Positions 1 through 8,681 of a stretch of 64,000 nucleotides of DNA are shown piece by piece (positions within the stretch are counted from its first letter, which is position 1; every line of letters starts with the position of its first letter). This DNA comes from Cyclobacteriaceae bacterium (lineage in GTDB: Bacteria > Bacteroidota > Bacteroidia > Cytophagales > Cyclobacteriaceae). Under the pieces are notes generated by a model. That model searched no databases and was not told the DNA's origin. It saw nothing but the letters and a program-made list of their open reading frames with translations. Location of the stretch: positions 1 to 64,000 of the forward strand of contig JAHBUB010000002.1 of the NCBI GenBank assembly GCA_019638285.1, written 5' to 3'. A program made the position numbers and the translations under genes.

Positions 1-229
1 AGGGTGAGGATGCTACCTTTTATAAATAGATTGAGGTAGTACCTCTTTCTAAAGGAATTTAATCTGCTATCAATCACTTTTATACCCTCTTTCATACAAT
101 CGCCTTAATCGTAAAAACGAATAGGTGGCCTGGATAGTTTAGAATTTACTAAGATAAGAATGGTGTGATGCGAATTCAAAACCATCCATCAGTTTAATGG
201 ACGATTACCTCCTCCAAGTTGGGCTATAA

Positions 230-598
230 CTACTCAATGTTTGAGGTCCAGCCATATTCTGTTTCGAAGTATTCCAGCACATGGATTCTCAACAACTTTT
301 CCTGTTCTAGCAAATCGAAGTGAGGTAATTTTTTGATCAGATTCCAATGAGGCCACCCTTCTTTGTCAATTCCTTCCAATTCATAATACCCGGAAAGGCT
401 TAGTACTTTACAAATAGCGATGTGCATCAGGTCCTGCTTTTCTTCTTTTGAAAAATGAACATGACCCCGCCCTAGTTCTTGAACACCGATCATAAAAAGC
501 ACACCATTCAAGTCTTTGGGCTTTTTTCCCAGCTTATCGTCCAGTTCAGTCAATAGCCAGGCCCATTTCCGCTCTAGTTCGAGATCTCTTTTATACAT
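230..598 (-). CDS. Conserved hypothetical protein, 122 aa
   Basis: Small soluble protein of unknown function. It is rich in charged and aromatic residues (WAWLLTELDDKLGKKP near the N-terminus, then a tryptophan-rich patch around EGWPHWNLIKKLPHFD) and has no signal peptide or membrane segment. The ATG at 598 lies inside the last codons of the upstream AhpD-like gene, giving an 8-base overlap, so the two are very likely co-transcribed and translationally coupled. That pairing hints at a link to peroxide or thiol chemistry, but nothing in the protein itself shows it. I do not recognise the family. Confidence 0.75.
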   Translation of the reverse strand: MYKRDLELERKWAWLLTELDDKLGKKPKDLNGVLFMIGVQELGRGHVHFSKEEKQDLMHIAICKVLSLSGYYELEGIDKEGWPHWNLIKKLPHFDLLEQEKLLRIHVLEYFETEYGWTSNIE

Positions 599-932
599 TT
601 TGCAGTTCTTCCCAGAATTCGTAGGCTCTTCGCAGGTGAGGAATTACAATGGTACCGCCCACCAACGTAGCAACACCCATGGCTTCGTTCACTTCTGAGG
701 TAGAAAACCCAATTTCTTTGCATTTTCCAAGGTGATATTTCACACAATCATCACAACGCAACACCAGGGAACAGGTTAGGCCGATTAGTTCCTTGGATTT
801 TACATCCAAAGCCCCTTCCGCGTAAGCGTTTGTATCCAGATTAAATATTCGTTTGATGATAAGGCTGTCGGAGGAAAGAATCTTTTCATTCATCTTGCTC
901 CGATATTCATTAAATTGCTCTACCTGACTCAT
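591..932 (-). CDS. AhpD-like carboxymuconolactone decarboxylase family protein
   Basis: Helical CMD/AhpD-fold protein of 113 aa. The signature CxxCxxxH is present as Cys60, Cys63 and His67 in the segment LRCDDCVKYHLGKC, followed by the typical region EVNEAMGVATLVGG. Family members with this motif act as thiol-dependent peroxidase or disulfide-reducing partners, so a cytoplasmic redox role is likely; the substrate is not visible. The length is normal for the single-domain family. It overlaps the next gene by 8 bases and is the upstream member of a two-gene operon, divergent from the ComF-like gene. Confidence 0.9.
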   Translation of the reverse strand: MSQVEQFNEYRSKMNEKILSSDSLIIKRIFNLDTNAYAEGALDVKSKELIGLTCSLVLRCDDCVKYHLGKCKEIGFSTSEVNEAMGVATLVGGTIVIPHLRRAYEFWEELQNV

Positions 933-998
933 AGGAAATAAAAAGTTAGTAATGCAAATATGAGGTCATTCATCATCAAAACAAATGGATAGTTTGTG

Positions 999-1682
999 AT
1001 GGACTTACTAAAGGATTTCGTCTCGCTGTTCTTTCCAAGGTATTGCCTCGCTTGTTCCAATTCATTGGTGAGCGCTGAAGAAACTCTTTGCACCCGATGT
1101 ATTGTCCACCTTCCTAAAACGAACTATGATATGATGGACAATCCTGTAAAGGATAGGTTGTTTGGAAGGTTACCAATTACCTATGCCGGTGCTTTCTTAA
1201 AATTAAAGAAGGGAGGGGTAGTACAAAAAATGCTTCATCAACTTAAGTACAAGCACCATCCTGAGATAGGTATAAAGTTGGGTAAGGTATTTGGTAATGA
1301 ATTAAAGCAAAAAGGATTGTCAGAAGCTTTTGACTTAATTATTCCAGTGCCACTTCACTCGTCCCGGATTAGGAAAAGAGGTTACAATCAAAGTGCAAAG
1401 TTTGCAGAAGGCCTAGGTTATGTACTCAACATTCCCTGGGATGAAAGTATTTCAGTAAGAAAGACCAGTACCAAAACGCAAACCAATAAATCGAAGTTGG
1501 AGCGATGGGAGAATGTAAAGGAGGTATTTGCGATCACTCAATCGGATCAAATATTGGGAAAGAGAATTCTTCTAGTGGATGATGTGATTACTACCGGAGC
1601 CACCTTAGAGGCATGCGGAATGCATCTGGTAAACAGCGGATGTGCAGAACTTAGTGTTGCTTGCATAGCCGAGGCACAGTAG
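999..1682 (+). CDS. ComF family amidophosphoribosyltransferase-like protein
   Basis: The N-terminal zinc-ribbon-like part has two CxxC pairs (Cys16/Cys19 and Cys31/Cys34). The C-terminal type I phosphoribosyltransferase domain has the PRPP-binding motif ILLVDDVITTGAT. This is the ComF/GntX architecture at the usual length (about 227 aa). ComF proteins are linked to DNA uptake in competent bacteria, with biochemical activity not settled; here there is no other competence gene nearby. A GTG codon at 996 directly precedes the ATG at 999; I chose the ATG. The gene ends about 90 bases before a strong terminator shared with the convergent gldJ. Confidence 0.9.
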   Translation: MDLLKDFVSLFFPRYCLACSNSLVSAEETLCTRCIVHLPKTNYDMMDNPVKDRLFGRLPITYAGAFLKLKKGGVVQKMLHQLKYKHHPEIGIKLGKVFGNELKQKGLSEAFDLIIPVPLHSSRIRKRGYNQSAKFAEGLGYVLNIPWDESISVRKTSTKTQTNKSKLERWENVKEVFAITQSDQILGKRILLVDDVITTGATLEACGMHLVNSGCAELSVACIAEAQ

Positions 1683-1773
1683 ATAGTAAGAGTTCTCGAC
1701 TTATTTTCTCCATTCATAAAGATACATGGAGATGTTTTTTAAACACCCTAAAAAGTGCGCGTAATAAAAAAAA

Positions 1774-1800
1774 CCTGATGGCATTGCCATCAGGGTTTTT
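1774..1800. terminator. Bidirectional intrinsic terminator between comF-like gene and gldJ
   Basis: Perfect 9-bp stem CCTGATGGC / GCCATCAGG with a 3-base loop, preceded by a run of A and followed by GTTTTTT. The flanking runs give a U-tract on either strand, fitting the convergent genes on both sides. Confidence 0.9.
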
Positions 1801-1822
1801 TATAATTTCTTATTAAAACCTA

Positions 1823-3049
1823 TTAGTAGTTAGAACCTGCGCGGATCATGGCGCAACGGAATCCAATGGTAGCTGTAGAAGAGTCCTGGTCTAAGTATCT
1901 TCTGGTTCCTGGAGACATCCAGTAAGCCACATCTTTCCATGAACCCCCTTTGTAAACACGGGCTTTATCCGTAATCAAAGACGTAAATCCTTGTGGGTTC
2001 TGTTCGCTGTTACTGTTGTAACCTCTCACGTCATCCAAAAATCCATCTCTACGGATTGGATTAAGGTCATCAAAATCCTGATAAGACATTGGGCGGTAAA
2101 CATCCATTACCCATTCGCTCACATTACCTGCCATGTTGTACAAGCCGTAATCGTTGGGAGGGAACTCATATATATACGATGTAATTAACGCTCCATCGTT
2201 TAGGCGACCTGCTATACCTGCATAGTCACCGCGGCCGCGCTTAAAGTTAGCAAGGAAAAATCCCATTTGTTTTCCGTAGGGATTACGCAAAGCGTGACCG
2301 TCCCAAGGATAGATTCGCGCATGGGTCTGCATTTCTTCCAGCCATTGTGTTCCAATAAGGGCCTGTGCCGCATATTCCCATTCTGCTTCAGTAGGAAGAC
2401 GGTATGCGGGAATTACAATACCAGACTCCAAAGGAATTCGACCATCAGTTTCTGCATATTCGTCACCCGACTTAGTGGCTAATTGTACGTTTACAGCGCG
2501 GGTTCTCCAAACAGCATAGTTATTGGCCTGAACCCAGCTAATGCCCACTACAGGGAAAAAGCGGAAACCAGGATATCTTAAATAGTGATCTACATAAGGA
2601 TCGTTGAAGGCAAGTTTGCTTACCCAGACGGTTGTGTCAGGTAATGCCGCAGCGTATACTTCTTGTGTGGAGTCTTTTGCAAGGTGGTGCAGGTATTCAA
2701 GCCAGTGGATATTGGCGATTTCAGTTTCATCCATATAGAAAGAAGCAACAGAAACTGTTCTTTCAATGTTGTCCCGATAAGACATTACGTCCTCCTCGAA
2801 TGATCCCATAACGGCACGTCCTCCTTCAATGAAAACAGTGTTAGGCGCATCCGGCTGGCCCTCAAATGGCGTCACCTCAAATCCGCCTGCGTCTACATCG
2901 TTGTAAGCCAAGCCTGTGGCAGTACTCATTTGCCCTGGGTTTGTGGCGCTGGGTTTACCTCCACCACCCCCAAAAAGTGAGCATGATGAAATAATGAGGG
3001 AGCCGCCAACTAAAGAAAGGAGACCCTTGTAGTACTTCATTTTATTCAT
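1823..3049 (-). CDS. gldJ: Gliding motility lipoprotein GldJ (FGE-sulfatase fold)
   Basis: Lipoprotein of 408 aa. The chosen ATG at 3049 gives MNKMKYYKG, a hydrophobic stretch and the lipobox IISSC; the open frame runs further upstream but that extension would bury the signal peptide. The mature protein is a formylglycine-generating-enzyme (SUMF1) fold: YRLPTEAEWEYAAQA, NMAGNVSEWVMDVYRP, YKGGSWKDVAYWMSP and the C-terminal IGFRCAMIRAG. GldJ and GldK share this fold; GldK is normally followed by gldL, gldM and gldN, which are absent here, and the segment YLRYPGFRFFPVVGISW resembles GldJ. GldJ is needed for gliding and type IX secretion in Bacteroidota. The gene stands alone. Confidence 0.83.
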   Translation of the reverse strand: MNKMKYYKGLLSLVGGSLIISSCSLFGGGGGKPSATNPGQMSTATGLAYNDVDAGGFEVTPFEGQPDAPNTVFIEGGRAVMGSFEEDVMSYRDNIERTVSVASFYMDETEIANIHWLEYLHHLAKDSTQEVYAAALPDTTVWVSKLAFNDPYVDHYLRYPGFRFFPVVGISWVQANNYAVWRTRAVNVQLATKSGDEYAETDGRIPLESGIVIPAYRLPTEAEWEYAAQALIGTQWLEEMQTHARIYPWDGHALRNPYGKQMGFFLANFKRGRGDYAGIAGRLNDGALITSYIYEFPPNDYGLYNMAGNVSEWVMDVYRPMSYQDFDDLNPIRRDGFLDDVRGYNSNSEQNPQGFTSLITDKARVYKGGSWKDVAYWMSPGTRRYLDQDSSTATIGFRCAMIRAGSNY

Positions 3050-3318
3050 ATAGATAGTCAAAGCGACCGCTAATATATGTAGATAATTAGATGTTTTCCA
3101 AAGAGAAAGGATTTTTTTGACAATCCTTGCTTTAAGTAAATCCATCCTTTTTGTTACCTAACAACGGTCGGGCCAGATGGCTTATTGCATCTGTGTTCGT
3201 TCTCTTTTTGGGACTAATAATCTTTGTTTGGGTTATGCTTTGAATAAAAAGCCCCATTGCAGCTCAAATTCGAAAATATTGCCTTTGGCACTCATTTGGA
3301 AGTAACGAATGTATTAAG

Positions 3319-3591
3319 ATGTTAACAACCCAAATGAAACTTTTATCTATTGCTGATTTTAAAGACTATTCCTTTGATAAGAAATGCGATGTAGTAACTA
3401 TTTATTCCAACTATATCATGTACAGGGAATTCCCAAACGGAAAGGCCTACTTATACCATACCGGATCTTTCTTTATAGAAGTTTTGTATTCTTCCCTTCA
3501 CCGAAGAATACAAGCAATAAATGCCTTTAATGATATAAGGATGTTGGCACCTTACGCGGAGACCGTTTCGTTGGATAACCTGAGTTTCTGA
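3319..3591 (+). CDS. Conserved small hypothetical protein, 90 aa
   Basis: Small soluble protein with no signal peptide. The sequence has a normal composition for a folded domain (CDVVTIYSNYIMYREF, then KAYLYHTGSFFIEVLY) with alternating hydrophobics that suggest a small beta-rich fold. An alternative ATG lies five codons downstream at 3334 (MKLLSIADF), which may be the true start. Its last 40 bases overlap the 3' end of mfd on the other strand. I do not recognise a characterised family; function unknown. Confidence 0.65.
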   Translation: MLTTQMKLLSIADFKDYSFDKKCDVVTIYSNYIMYREFPNGKAYLYHTGSFFIEVLYSSLHRRIQAINAFNDIRMLAPYAETVSLDNLSF

Positions 3592-6500
3592 TCGGTCAGG
3601 GGCTCAAGGATTTCCAGGGCATTGTCTACAGAATCAATATTCTCAATGGTAAGTATTAATTTACCCGAGGTGTCTTTGAGACGGCATTTGATAGCGCGCG
3701 ATTGTACAAATGCCAAAACATTACCGAAGACCTCTGACTTAAAATATTCTTCTTTGCCTGTTATAAAATAGCATTTCAGCTTTCCGTTCTTCAGGGTAAT
3801 TTTTTCAAATCCTAGTTCCTCCCCAATCCATCGTAGCTGAACTGTGTTGATGAGTTGATTTACGGATTCTGGGATGGGCCCAAATCTGTCTTTTATCGAC
3901 TCCCTAAACTTTATAAGGTCTTTGTCATCTTTAATGTTGTCTAGATTGGCATAAAGTTGAATGCGCTCACTGGTGTTGCCTACATAGTTGTCAGGAATTA
4001 AAATTTCGAGATCGGTTTCAATTACACAATCCTGCGCAAGAATCTTCACCTTCTCTGCCAACTCTTCTGAGAACAATTCTTTAAACTCTGTTTCTTTTAA
4101 TTCCTGAATGGCATCGTCCAATATTTTGTGGTATGTATCGAAGCCCAGATCATTGATAAATCCTGTTTGTTCCGACCCTAATAAGTTACCGGCACCACGA
4201 ATGTCAAGATCGCGCATGGCAACTTTAAAGCCATCGCCCAAATCAGAAAACTCTTCCAGTGCCGAGAGTCTTTTGCGAGAATCGGATGAAAGCACAGAAA
4301 CAGGAGGAGTAAGCAAATAACAAAAAGCTTTTTTATTAGAGCGACCTACACGCCCGCGCATTTGGTGTAAATCACTTAGCCCAAACATATGCGCCTGATT
4401 GATAATAATGGTATTGGCGTTAGGGATGTCCAATCCGGATTCGATAATGTTGGTGGACACCAATACATCATATTCGCCCTCAATAAATTTTACCATTACC
4501 TTTTCCAACCGGTTGCCTTCCATCTGTCCGTGTGCAATACCAATTCTGCTGTCAGGCACCAGCCTAAAAATAACATTGGCAACTTGTTCAATATCGCTTA
4601 CGCGGTTGTGAACAAAGAACACCTGACCTCCTCTTTGCAGTTCATGACTTATTGCATCACGGATGATCGACTCTTCATAAGTATGCATTAGGGTAGTGAC
4701 AGGCTGTCGATTGGGTGGAGGAGTAGCGATGATGCTAAGGTCCCTTGCTCCCATCAATGAGAAATGCAACGTCCGAGGAATGGGAGTGGCTGTAAGTGTA
4801 AGTACATCAACACTTACTCTGAGTTCCTTGAGCTTGTCTTTTACTTTTACACCAAACTTTTGTTCTTCATCAATGATGAGAAGGCCAAGGTTTTTAAAAA
4901 CAACATCTTTGCTTACCAGACGGTGGGTGCCAATAACAATATTTACCTTGCCTTCCCCTACTTCTTTTACTACCCTTTTTATTTCCTGTGAAGTTTTGAA
5001 ACGTGAGATGTACTCAATATTCAAAGAGAAGCCGTCCAGTCGCTCAGAAAAAGTCCTGTGATGCTGCATGGCCAATATGGTTGTGGGTACCAGTATGGCT
5101 ACCTGTTTTCCTTCTGAGACTGCTTTGAAAGCGGCTCTGATGGCTACTTCTGTTTTTCCAAAACCAACATCACCGCATACCAACCTATCCATTGGATGAG
5201 GCATTTCCATATCCTTTTTGACCGCTTCCGTGGCACTGGCCTGATCGGGGGTATCTTCATATATAAAGGAGGACTCCAACTCAGCCTGCAAAAATCCGTC
5301 CGGAGAAAAAGCATATCCCGAAGCCTGCTTTCGTTTTGCGTAGAGTTCAATAAGTTCTTTCGCAATGTCTTTTACTTTCTTCTTTGCTTTGGCTTTTTTG
5401 CTTTCCCACTCACCACTACCCAGTTTACTTATTAAAGGAGCCGTGCCGTCTTTACCGGAATATTTTGAAATTTTGCGAAGGGAATGAATACTGGCGTAGA
5501 GCAAATCATCGTCTCTGAAGACGATGCGTATGGCTTCTTGCTCTTTGCCATTAACAATCTTTTTTTCAAGGCCCGCAAATTTTCCTACACCATAGTCAAT
5601 GTGTGTGATGAAGTCACCGGGTTGCAACGTGTGCAACTCGCGAAAAGTCATGGCTTTGGATTTTGAAAACTTCTCTTTGCTGCGATAGCGGTGGAAGCGT
5701 TCAAAAATCTGATGGTCGGTATAGACACCAACCTTTACAAGGTGATCCACAAAGCCTTGGCGCAAAGGAAATTCCAAAGATTGAAATTCTAATGTTGGAT
5801 TGATCTCTTCGAAAACCTCTTGCAGCCGTTCTAGCTGCTTGGGTTGCTCAGCAGCAATGAAATTGGAATAGCCTTGTCCTTGCGAATCGATGAGAGAATT
5901 TGCCATCAACTCAAAGTTCTTGTTGAAGGAAGTTTGAGCGCTTGCACTAAACTCTAAAGTATGAGTTGCCGGAAGTTGGAATCGCCTGCCAAACTCTAGG
6001 CAAACAAATTCATCCAAACGAGAGGAGAAATATTTCGAAGTTTCAAAAAGTTGTTCAGGCTGAAGTGCAATTTTTGTATTGCCTGTGTCTCGCAGGATTT
6101 TGTCAAACCGCTGCGAGACATTTTCAAAACTTTTAGTGAGCACATCCGCGATTAACTTTGTGTCTTTTATCCAAATACGGGTGGAGGGGGAAATGAAATC
6201 TAATAATGAATGCCTTTCCTCCTGTACCAATCGTGTTTGCACATTGGGCATAAGGCTTACATGATCCAGCACCTCTACTGAGAGTTGTGAGCCCGGATCA
6301 AAACTGCGTATGCTTTCAATTTCATCGGCAAACAGTTCAATGCGATAGGGGTGATCATGGGCAAATGAGAATACATCTATGATTCCACCTCGGATGGCGA
6401 ACTGACCAGGCTCATGCACAAAGTCTGTTTTCTCGAACTCATAAGTGTGGAAAAAATCTTCAAGGAATTTACTATCGAGGTTTTCTCCTTTTCTGATGTT

Positions 6501-6932
6501 GAAAGTATTACTCGCCAGCGATTTTTTGTTGATGACTTTTTCAACCAGCGCTCCAGGGTAGGTGACAATGATTTGTTTGTCGGGCTGGCTGGAAATAAGG
6601 GTAAGTACTTCTGAGCGCATAAGCACATTGGCATTCTCAACTTCGTCATACTCATAAGGCCGTTTGTATGACATTGGAAAAAAGAGCACTTCTTTTTCTC
6701 CCAGCAGATTTTGAAGATCGTTGAGAAAGTACGAAGCCTCTTCTTTGTCGTGGAGGATAATGAGATGACTGGATTTTACGGATTTGCACACGGAAGCAAA
6801 AATGACTGCGTCAAGACTACCGCTGAGGCCCTTTAAGTGGATGTTTTCCTTTTTGGACGTACGAATCCGCTCGGCCAGCGTTTGCACCAGGCCATCGGAA
6901 GTATAAACAGACAAGAATTCATTCGCCCTCAA
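3552..6932 (-). CDS. mfd: Transcription-repair coupling factor Mfd
   Basis: Mfd removes RNA polymerase stalled at DNA lesions and recruits UvrA. Domains in order: UvrB-like N-terminal module, the RNA-polymerase-interacting CarD-like domain (TLQPGDFITHIDYGVGKF), the translocase with Walker A VCGDVGFGKTEVA and DEAD-type box LLIIDEEQKFG, helicase motif VI region QMRGRVGRSNKKAF, and a C-terminal TRCF regulatory domain. The open frame extends to a GTG at 7022, but it has no ATG in its first 110 codons and a promoter (6955-6983) lies inside that extension. I therefore place the start at the TTG at 6932, giving about 1126 aa beginning MRANEFLSVYTSDGL, which fits the family length. uvrA is also in this window. 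Confidence 0.93.
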   Translation of the reverse strand: MRANEFLSVYTSDGLVQTLAERIRTSKKENIHLKGLSGSLDAVIFASVCKSVKSSHLIILHDKEEASYFLNDLQNLLGEKEVLFFPMSYKRPYEYDEVENANVLMRSEVLTLISSQPDKQIIVTYPGALVEKVINKKSLASNTFNIRKGENLDSKFLEDFFHTYEFEKTDFVHEPGQFAIRGGIIDVFSFAHDHPYRIELFADEIESIRSFDPGSQLSVEVLDHVSLMPNVQTRLVQEERHSLLDFISPSTRIWIKDTKLIADVLTKSFENVSQRFDKILRDTGNTKIALQPEQLFETSKYFSSRLDEFVCLEFGRRFQLPATHTLEFSASAQTSFNKNFELMANSLIDSQGQGYSNFIAAEQPKQLERLQEVFEEINPTLEFQSLEFPLRQGFVDHLVKVGVYTDHQIFERFHRYRSKEKFSKSKAMTFRELHTLQPGDFITHIDYGVGKFAGLEKKIVNGKEQEAIRIVFRDDDLLYASIHSLRKISKYSGKDGTAPLISKLGSGEWESKKAKAKKKVKDIAKELIELYAKRKQASGYAFSPDGFLQAELESSFIYEDTPDQASATEAVKKDMEMPHPMDRLVCGDVGFGKTEVAIRAAFKAVSEGKQVAILVPTTILAMQHHRTFSERLDGFSLNIEYISRFKTSQEIKRVVKEVGEGKVNIVIGTHRLVSKDVVFKNLGLLIIDEEQKFGVKVKDKLKELRVSVDVLTLTATPIPRTLHFSLMGARDLSIIATPPPNRQPVTTLMHTYEESIIRDAISHELQRGGQVFFVHNRVSDIEQVANVIFRLVPDSRIGIAHGQMEGNRLEKVMVKFIEGEYDVLVSTNIIESGLDIPNANTIIINQAHMFGLSDLHQMRGRVGRSNKKAFCYLLTPPVSVLSSDSRKRLSALEEFSDLGDGFKVAMRDLDIRGAGNLLGSEQTGFINDLGFDTYHKILDDAIQELKETEFKELFSEELAEKVKILAQDCVIETDLEILIPDNYVGNTSERIQLYANLDNIKDDKDLIKFRESIKDRFGPIPESVNQLINTVQLRWIGEELGFEKITLKNGKLKCYFITGKEEYFKSEVFGNVLAFVQSRAIKCRLKDTSGKLILTIENIDSVDNALEILEPLTDQKLRLSNETVSA

Positions 6933-6954
6933 ACCTTCAAAAAAATCAGGATAG

Positions 6955-6983
6955 CAAAGGTATGGAATTGAGGATGAGTACAA
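6955..6983 (-). promoter_or_regulatory. Bacteroidota-type promoter for mfd
   Basis: On the minus strand the -7 box is TACCTTTG (6955-6962), matching TAnnTTTG exactly. A TTG -33 element lies at 6981-6983, 18 bases upstream. Transcription would begin near 6948, leaving a leader of about 15 bases before the TTG start at 6932 and excluding the GTG at 7022. Confidence 0.6.
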
Positions 6984-7151
6984 AAAGGAGAAAGCACAAG
7001 GAATGAATCTTTTTTTGACCACGAAAGGCTACAAAGAGCTAACGGGCTAAACTGAATTTTCCCAATGGCCTCTGTGTTACCTGCATGAATGGGAAAAGAG
7101 CAAATTAGGGTCATATCAAGAGTCAATAGTAAAAGAAAATAGAGCAAATTG

Positions 7152-7200
7152 TTTTTTTAACCACGGAGAATCGCAAAGATTTGTTCAAAGGACACAGCGT
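7152..7200 (+). repeat. Possible degenerate interspersed repeat (CCACGGAGA...CAAAG...GGACACAG type)
   Basis: The stretch reads TTTTTTAACCACGGAGA, then CAAAG, then CAAAGGACACAGCG. It resembles a degenerate intergenic sequence I recall from many bacterial genomes. A second weaker trace (GACCACGAAAGGCTACAAAG) lies near 7017-7036. Assignment is by pattern memory only. Confidence 0.35.
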
Positions 7201-7237
7201 GCTTTAGTCTGACGGTTAATACTTTTACAAATTCATT

Positions 7238-7429
7238 ATGCAATCCGTTCGCCTTTTCTGTTTGTTTTTTAGTAGCGCTAGTTTTTTATCGCTCATTATA
7301 GGATTGTTCAAGCCATGGTGGCTTCTGTGGTGGGAAGATGTGCAAAACCGCAAAAAGATTTTTCTAGTGTACGGCACGCTTACACTGATTTTTTTAATGG
7401 CGTATGTTATGATAGGTTATTTTATTTGA
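7238..7429 (+). CDS. Small two-helix inner membrane protein, 63 aa
   Basis: Tiny protein with two predicted membrane helices (residues about 5-24 and 42-62) separated by a short loop with a tryptophan-rich, then charged patch: KPWWLLWWEDVQNRKK. The clear helix-loop-helix pattern and an ATG start support it as a real gene. Its end overlaps the 3' end of the convergent methyltransferase gene by 8 bases. No function can be assigned. Confidence 0.6.
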   Translation: MQSVRLFCLFFSSASFLSLIIGLFKPWWLLWWEDVQNRKKIFLVYGTLTLIFLMAYVMIGYFI

Positions 7430-8621
7430 CACGAACAGCAAGCACCAGGTATTTTTTGTTCACCCCAGAAAACCCAATAATAAATTTATCTCCACCATCC
7501 TTTATTCTAAGCTTCTTTTTTATTTGTGAGGGGCTAAGCGGATAGTTGCGCGAGATAATATTGGCCTGCCCTTCTTTTAAAACTGCGTGAACAGATTTTG
7601 AGTCCGACTTCAAAAGGCTTTCAATTCTAAAAACTCGGCCGGGAAAATTGGGAATGACTTTATCAGTTGTATACAAGTGAGTATTGGGCGCTAATTTTTT
7701 CAGATTAAATCTTTTTGCGGTCAGCTTGAATGCCCCTGCTTTTAATATCATAGCTGTAGGCTCGTATATAAAAGTTGAGGGTTCATCATATGAGACTTCT
7801 GCTTTTCTTTCTTCTGATAGACTAAATGAAAAAAGAGCAGATTTTTCATTTCTTTCAGAGAGGTCAACAACCTCAACAATTGGTTCAGCTTTCGTCTTAT
7901 CTATTAAGAAGAGCACTTCTTTGCATTCATTGTCAAAGCCAACTATTACAACTTTAGAAAAATGACCCAGCTCACTAAGCCCCTGCTTTATATCAATAAG
8001 GGGCGATGCTTTTATTAAAACCGACTTGGACCTCTTAATCAACAGGGTTAGTAGGCTCACCACATTGGGGCTGCATTCAGAAAACTTAAAAACCTTTCTG
8101 TTTGCATTATTTCTCCGTGAAGGATCTATGTAGAGCAAATCAAAATGGTCATTGTTTGTATTTAGAAATTCTTCTGCCGTGGTACATAGGTGCTCAATAT
8201 TATTCGTGCTAAGTATACAATGGTTGTGCTTTGCAATTTGCAGTAAAGCCTCATTGGGCTCAATTTGGATTACCTCCTTAAAATTTTTGCTGAGAAAGTA
8301 GCTGTCAATACCAAAACCTCCCGTAAGGTCTACTGCTAATTTTCCAGATTGAATGCCTGATTTGAATTGTGCTGTTTTTTCAGAAGAGCTTTGTTCCAGA
8401 TTGAGCTTGGGAGGGTAGATAATATTTTTGGTATTATAGTATAGAGGGAGTTTTGTTTTGGCTTTTCGCCTTCCTGCTATTTGTTGAGCAATTTCTGCAG
8501 CAGCTAGCCCTAGTATTTCTTTATGTTTTAAAACAAGTAAAGTCTCATCCTCTTTTTCATGATCACTAATAAAGCGTTGAATGTCTTTTCTGGTAATATG
8601 GTCGAAATGGCGATTATTCAT
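7422..8621 (-). CDS. THUMP-like domain class I SAM-dependent methyltransferase
   Basis: Predicted RNA or protein methyltransferase of 399 aa. The SAM-binding motif I is VDLTGGFGIDSYFLS (about residue 95), followed by motif II acid IQIEPNEALL and the motif IV-like LLYIDPSRR. The C-terminal third corresponds to the THUMP-like domain, including VHAVLKEGQANIISRNYPL and KLRIKDGGDKFIIGF. In this family the catalytic NPPY-type motif is replaced by DPSRR, suggesting a target other than exocyclic amines of DNA; the substrate is unknown. It is a single gene between the efflux operon and the small membrane protein. Confidence 0.88.
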   Translation of the reverse strand: MNNRHFDHITRKDIQRFISDHEKEDETLLVLKHKEILGLAAAEIAQQIAGRRKAKTKLPLYYNTKNIIYPPKLNLEQSSSEKTAQFKSGIQSGKLAVDLTGGFGIDSYFLSKNFKEVIQIEPNEALLQIAKHNHCILSTNNIEHLCTTAEEFLNTNNDHFDLLYIDPSRRNNANRKVFKFSECSPNVVSLLTLLIKRSKSVLIKASPLIDIKQGLSELGHFSKVVIVGFDNECKEVLFLIDKTKAEPIVEVVDLSERNEKSALFSFSLSEERKAEVSYDEPSTFIYEPTAMILKAGAFKLTAKRFNLKKLAPNTHLYTTDKVIPNFPGRVFRIESLLKSDSKSVHAVLKEGQANIISRNYPLSPSQIKKKLRIKDGGDKFIIGFSGVNKKYLVLAVRVK

Positions 8622-8681
8622 GTATAACCTAAAAATAGTATAATTGTCTTAGCCCTGAGTTTGAATTGATTCACTCAACCT

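Noticed and set aside
1-229. Coding remnant at the left edge
   Set aside because: Stops occur in all frames and no protein-like stretch is visible.
1823-3049. GldK instead of GldJ
   Set aside because: gldL, gldM and gldN do not follow, and the sequence details fit GldJ better; some doubt remains and is reflected in the confidence.
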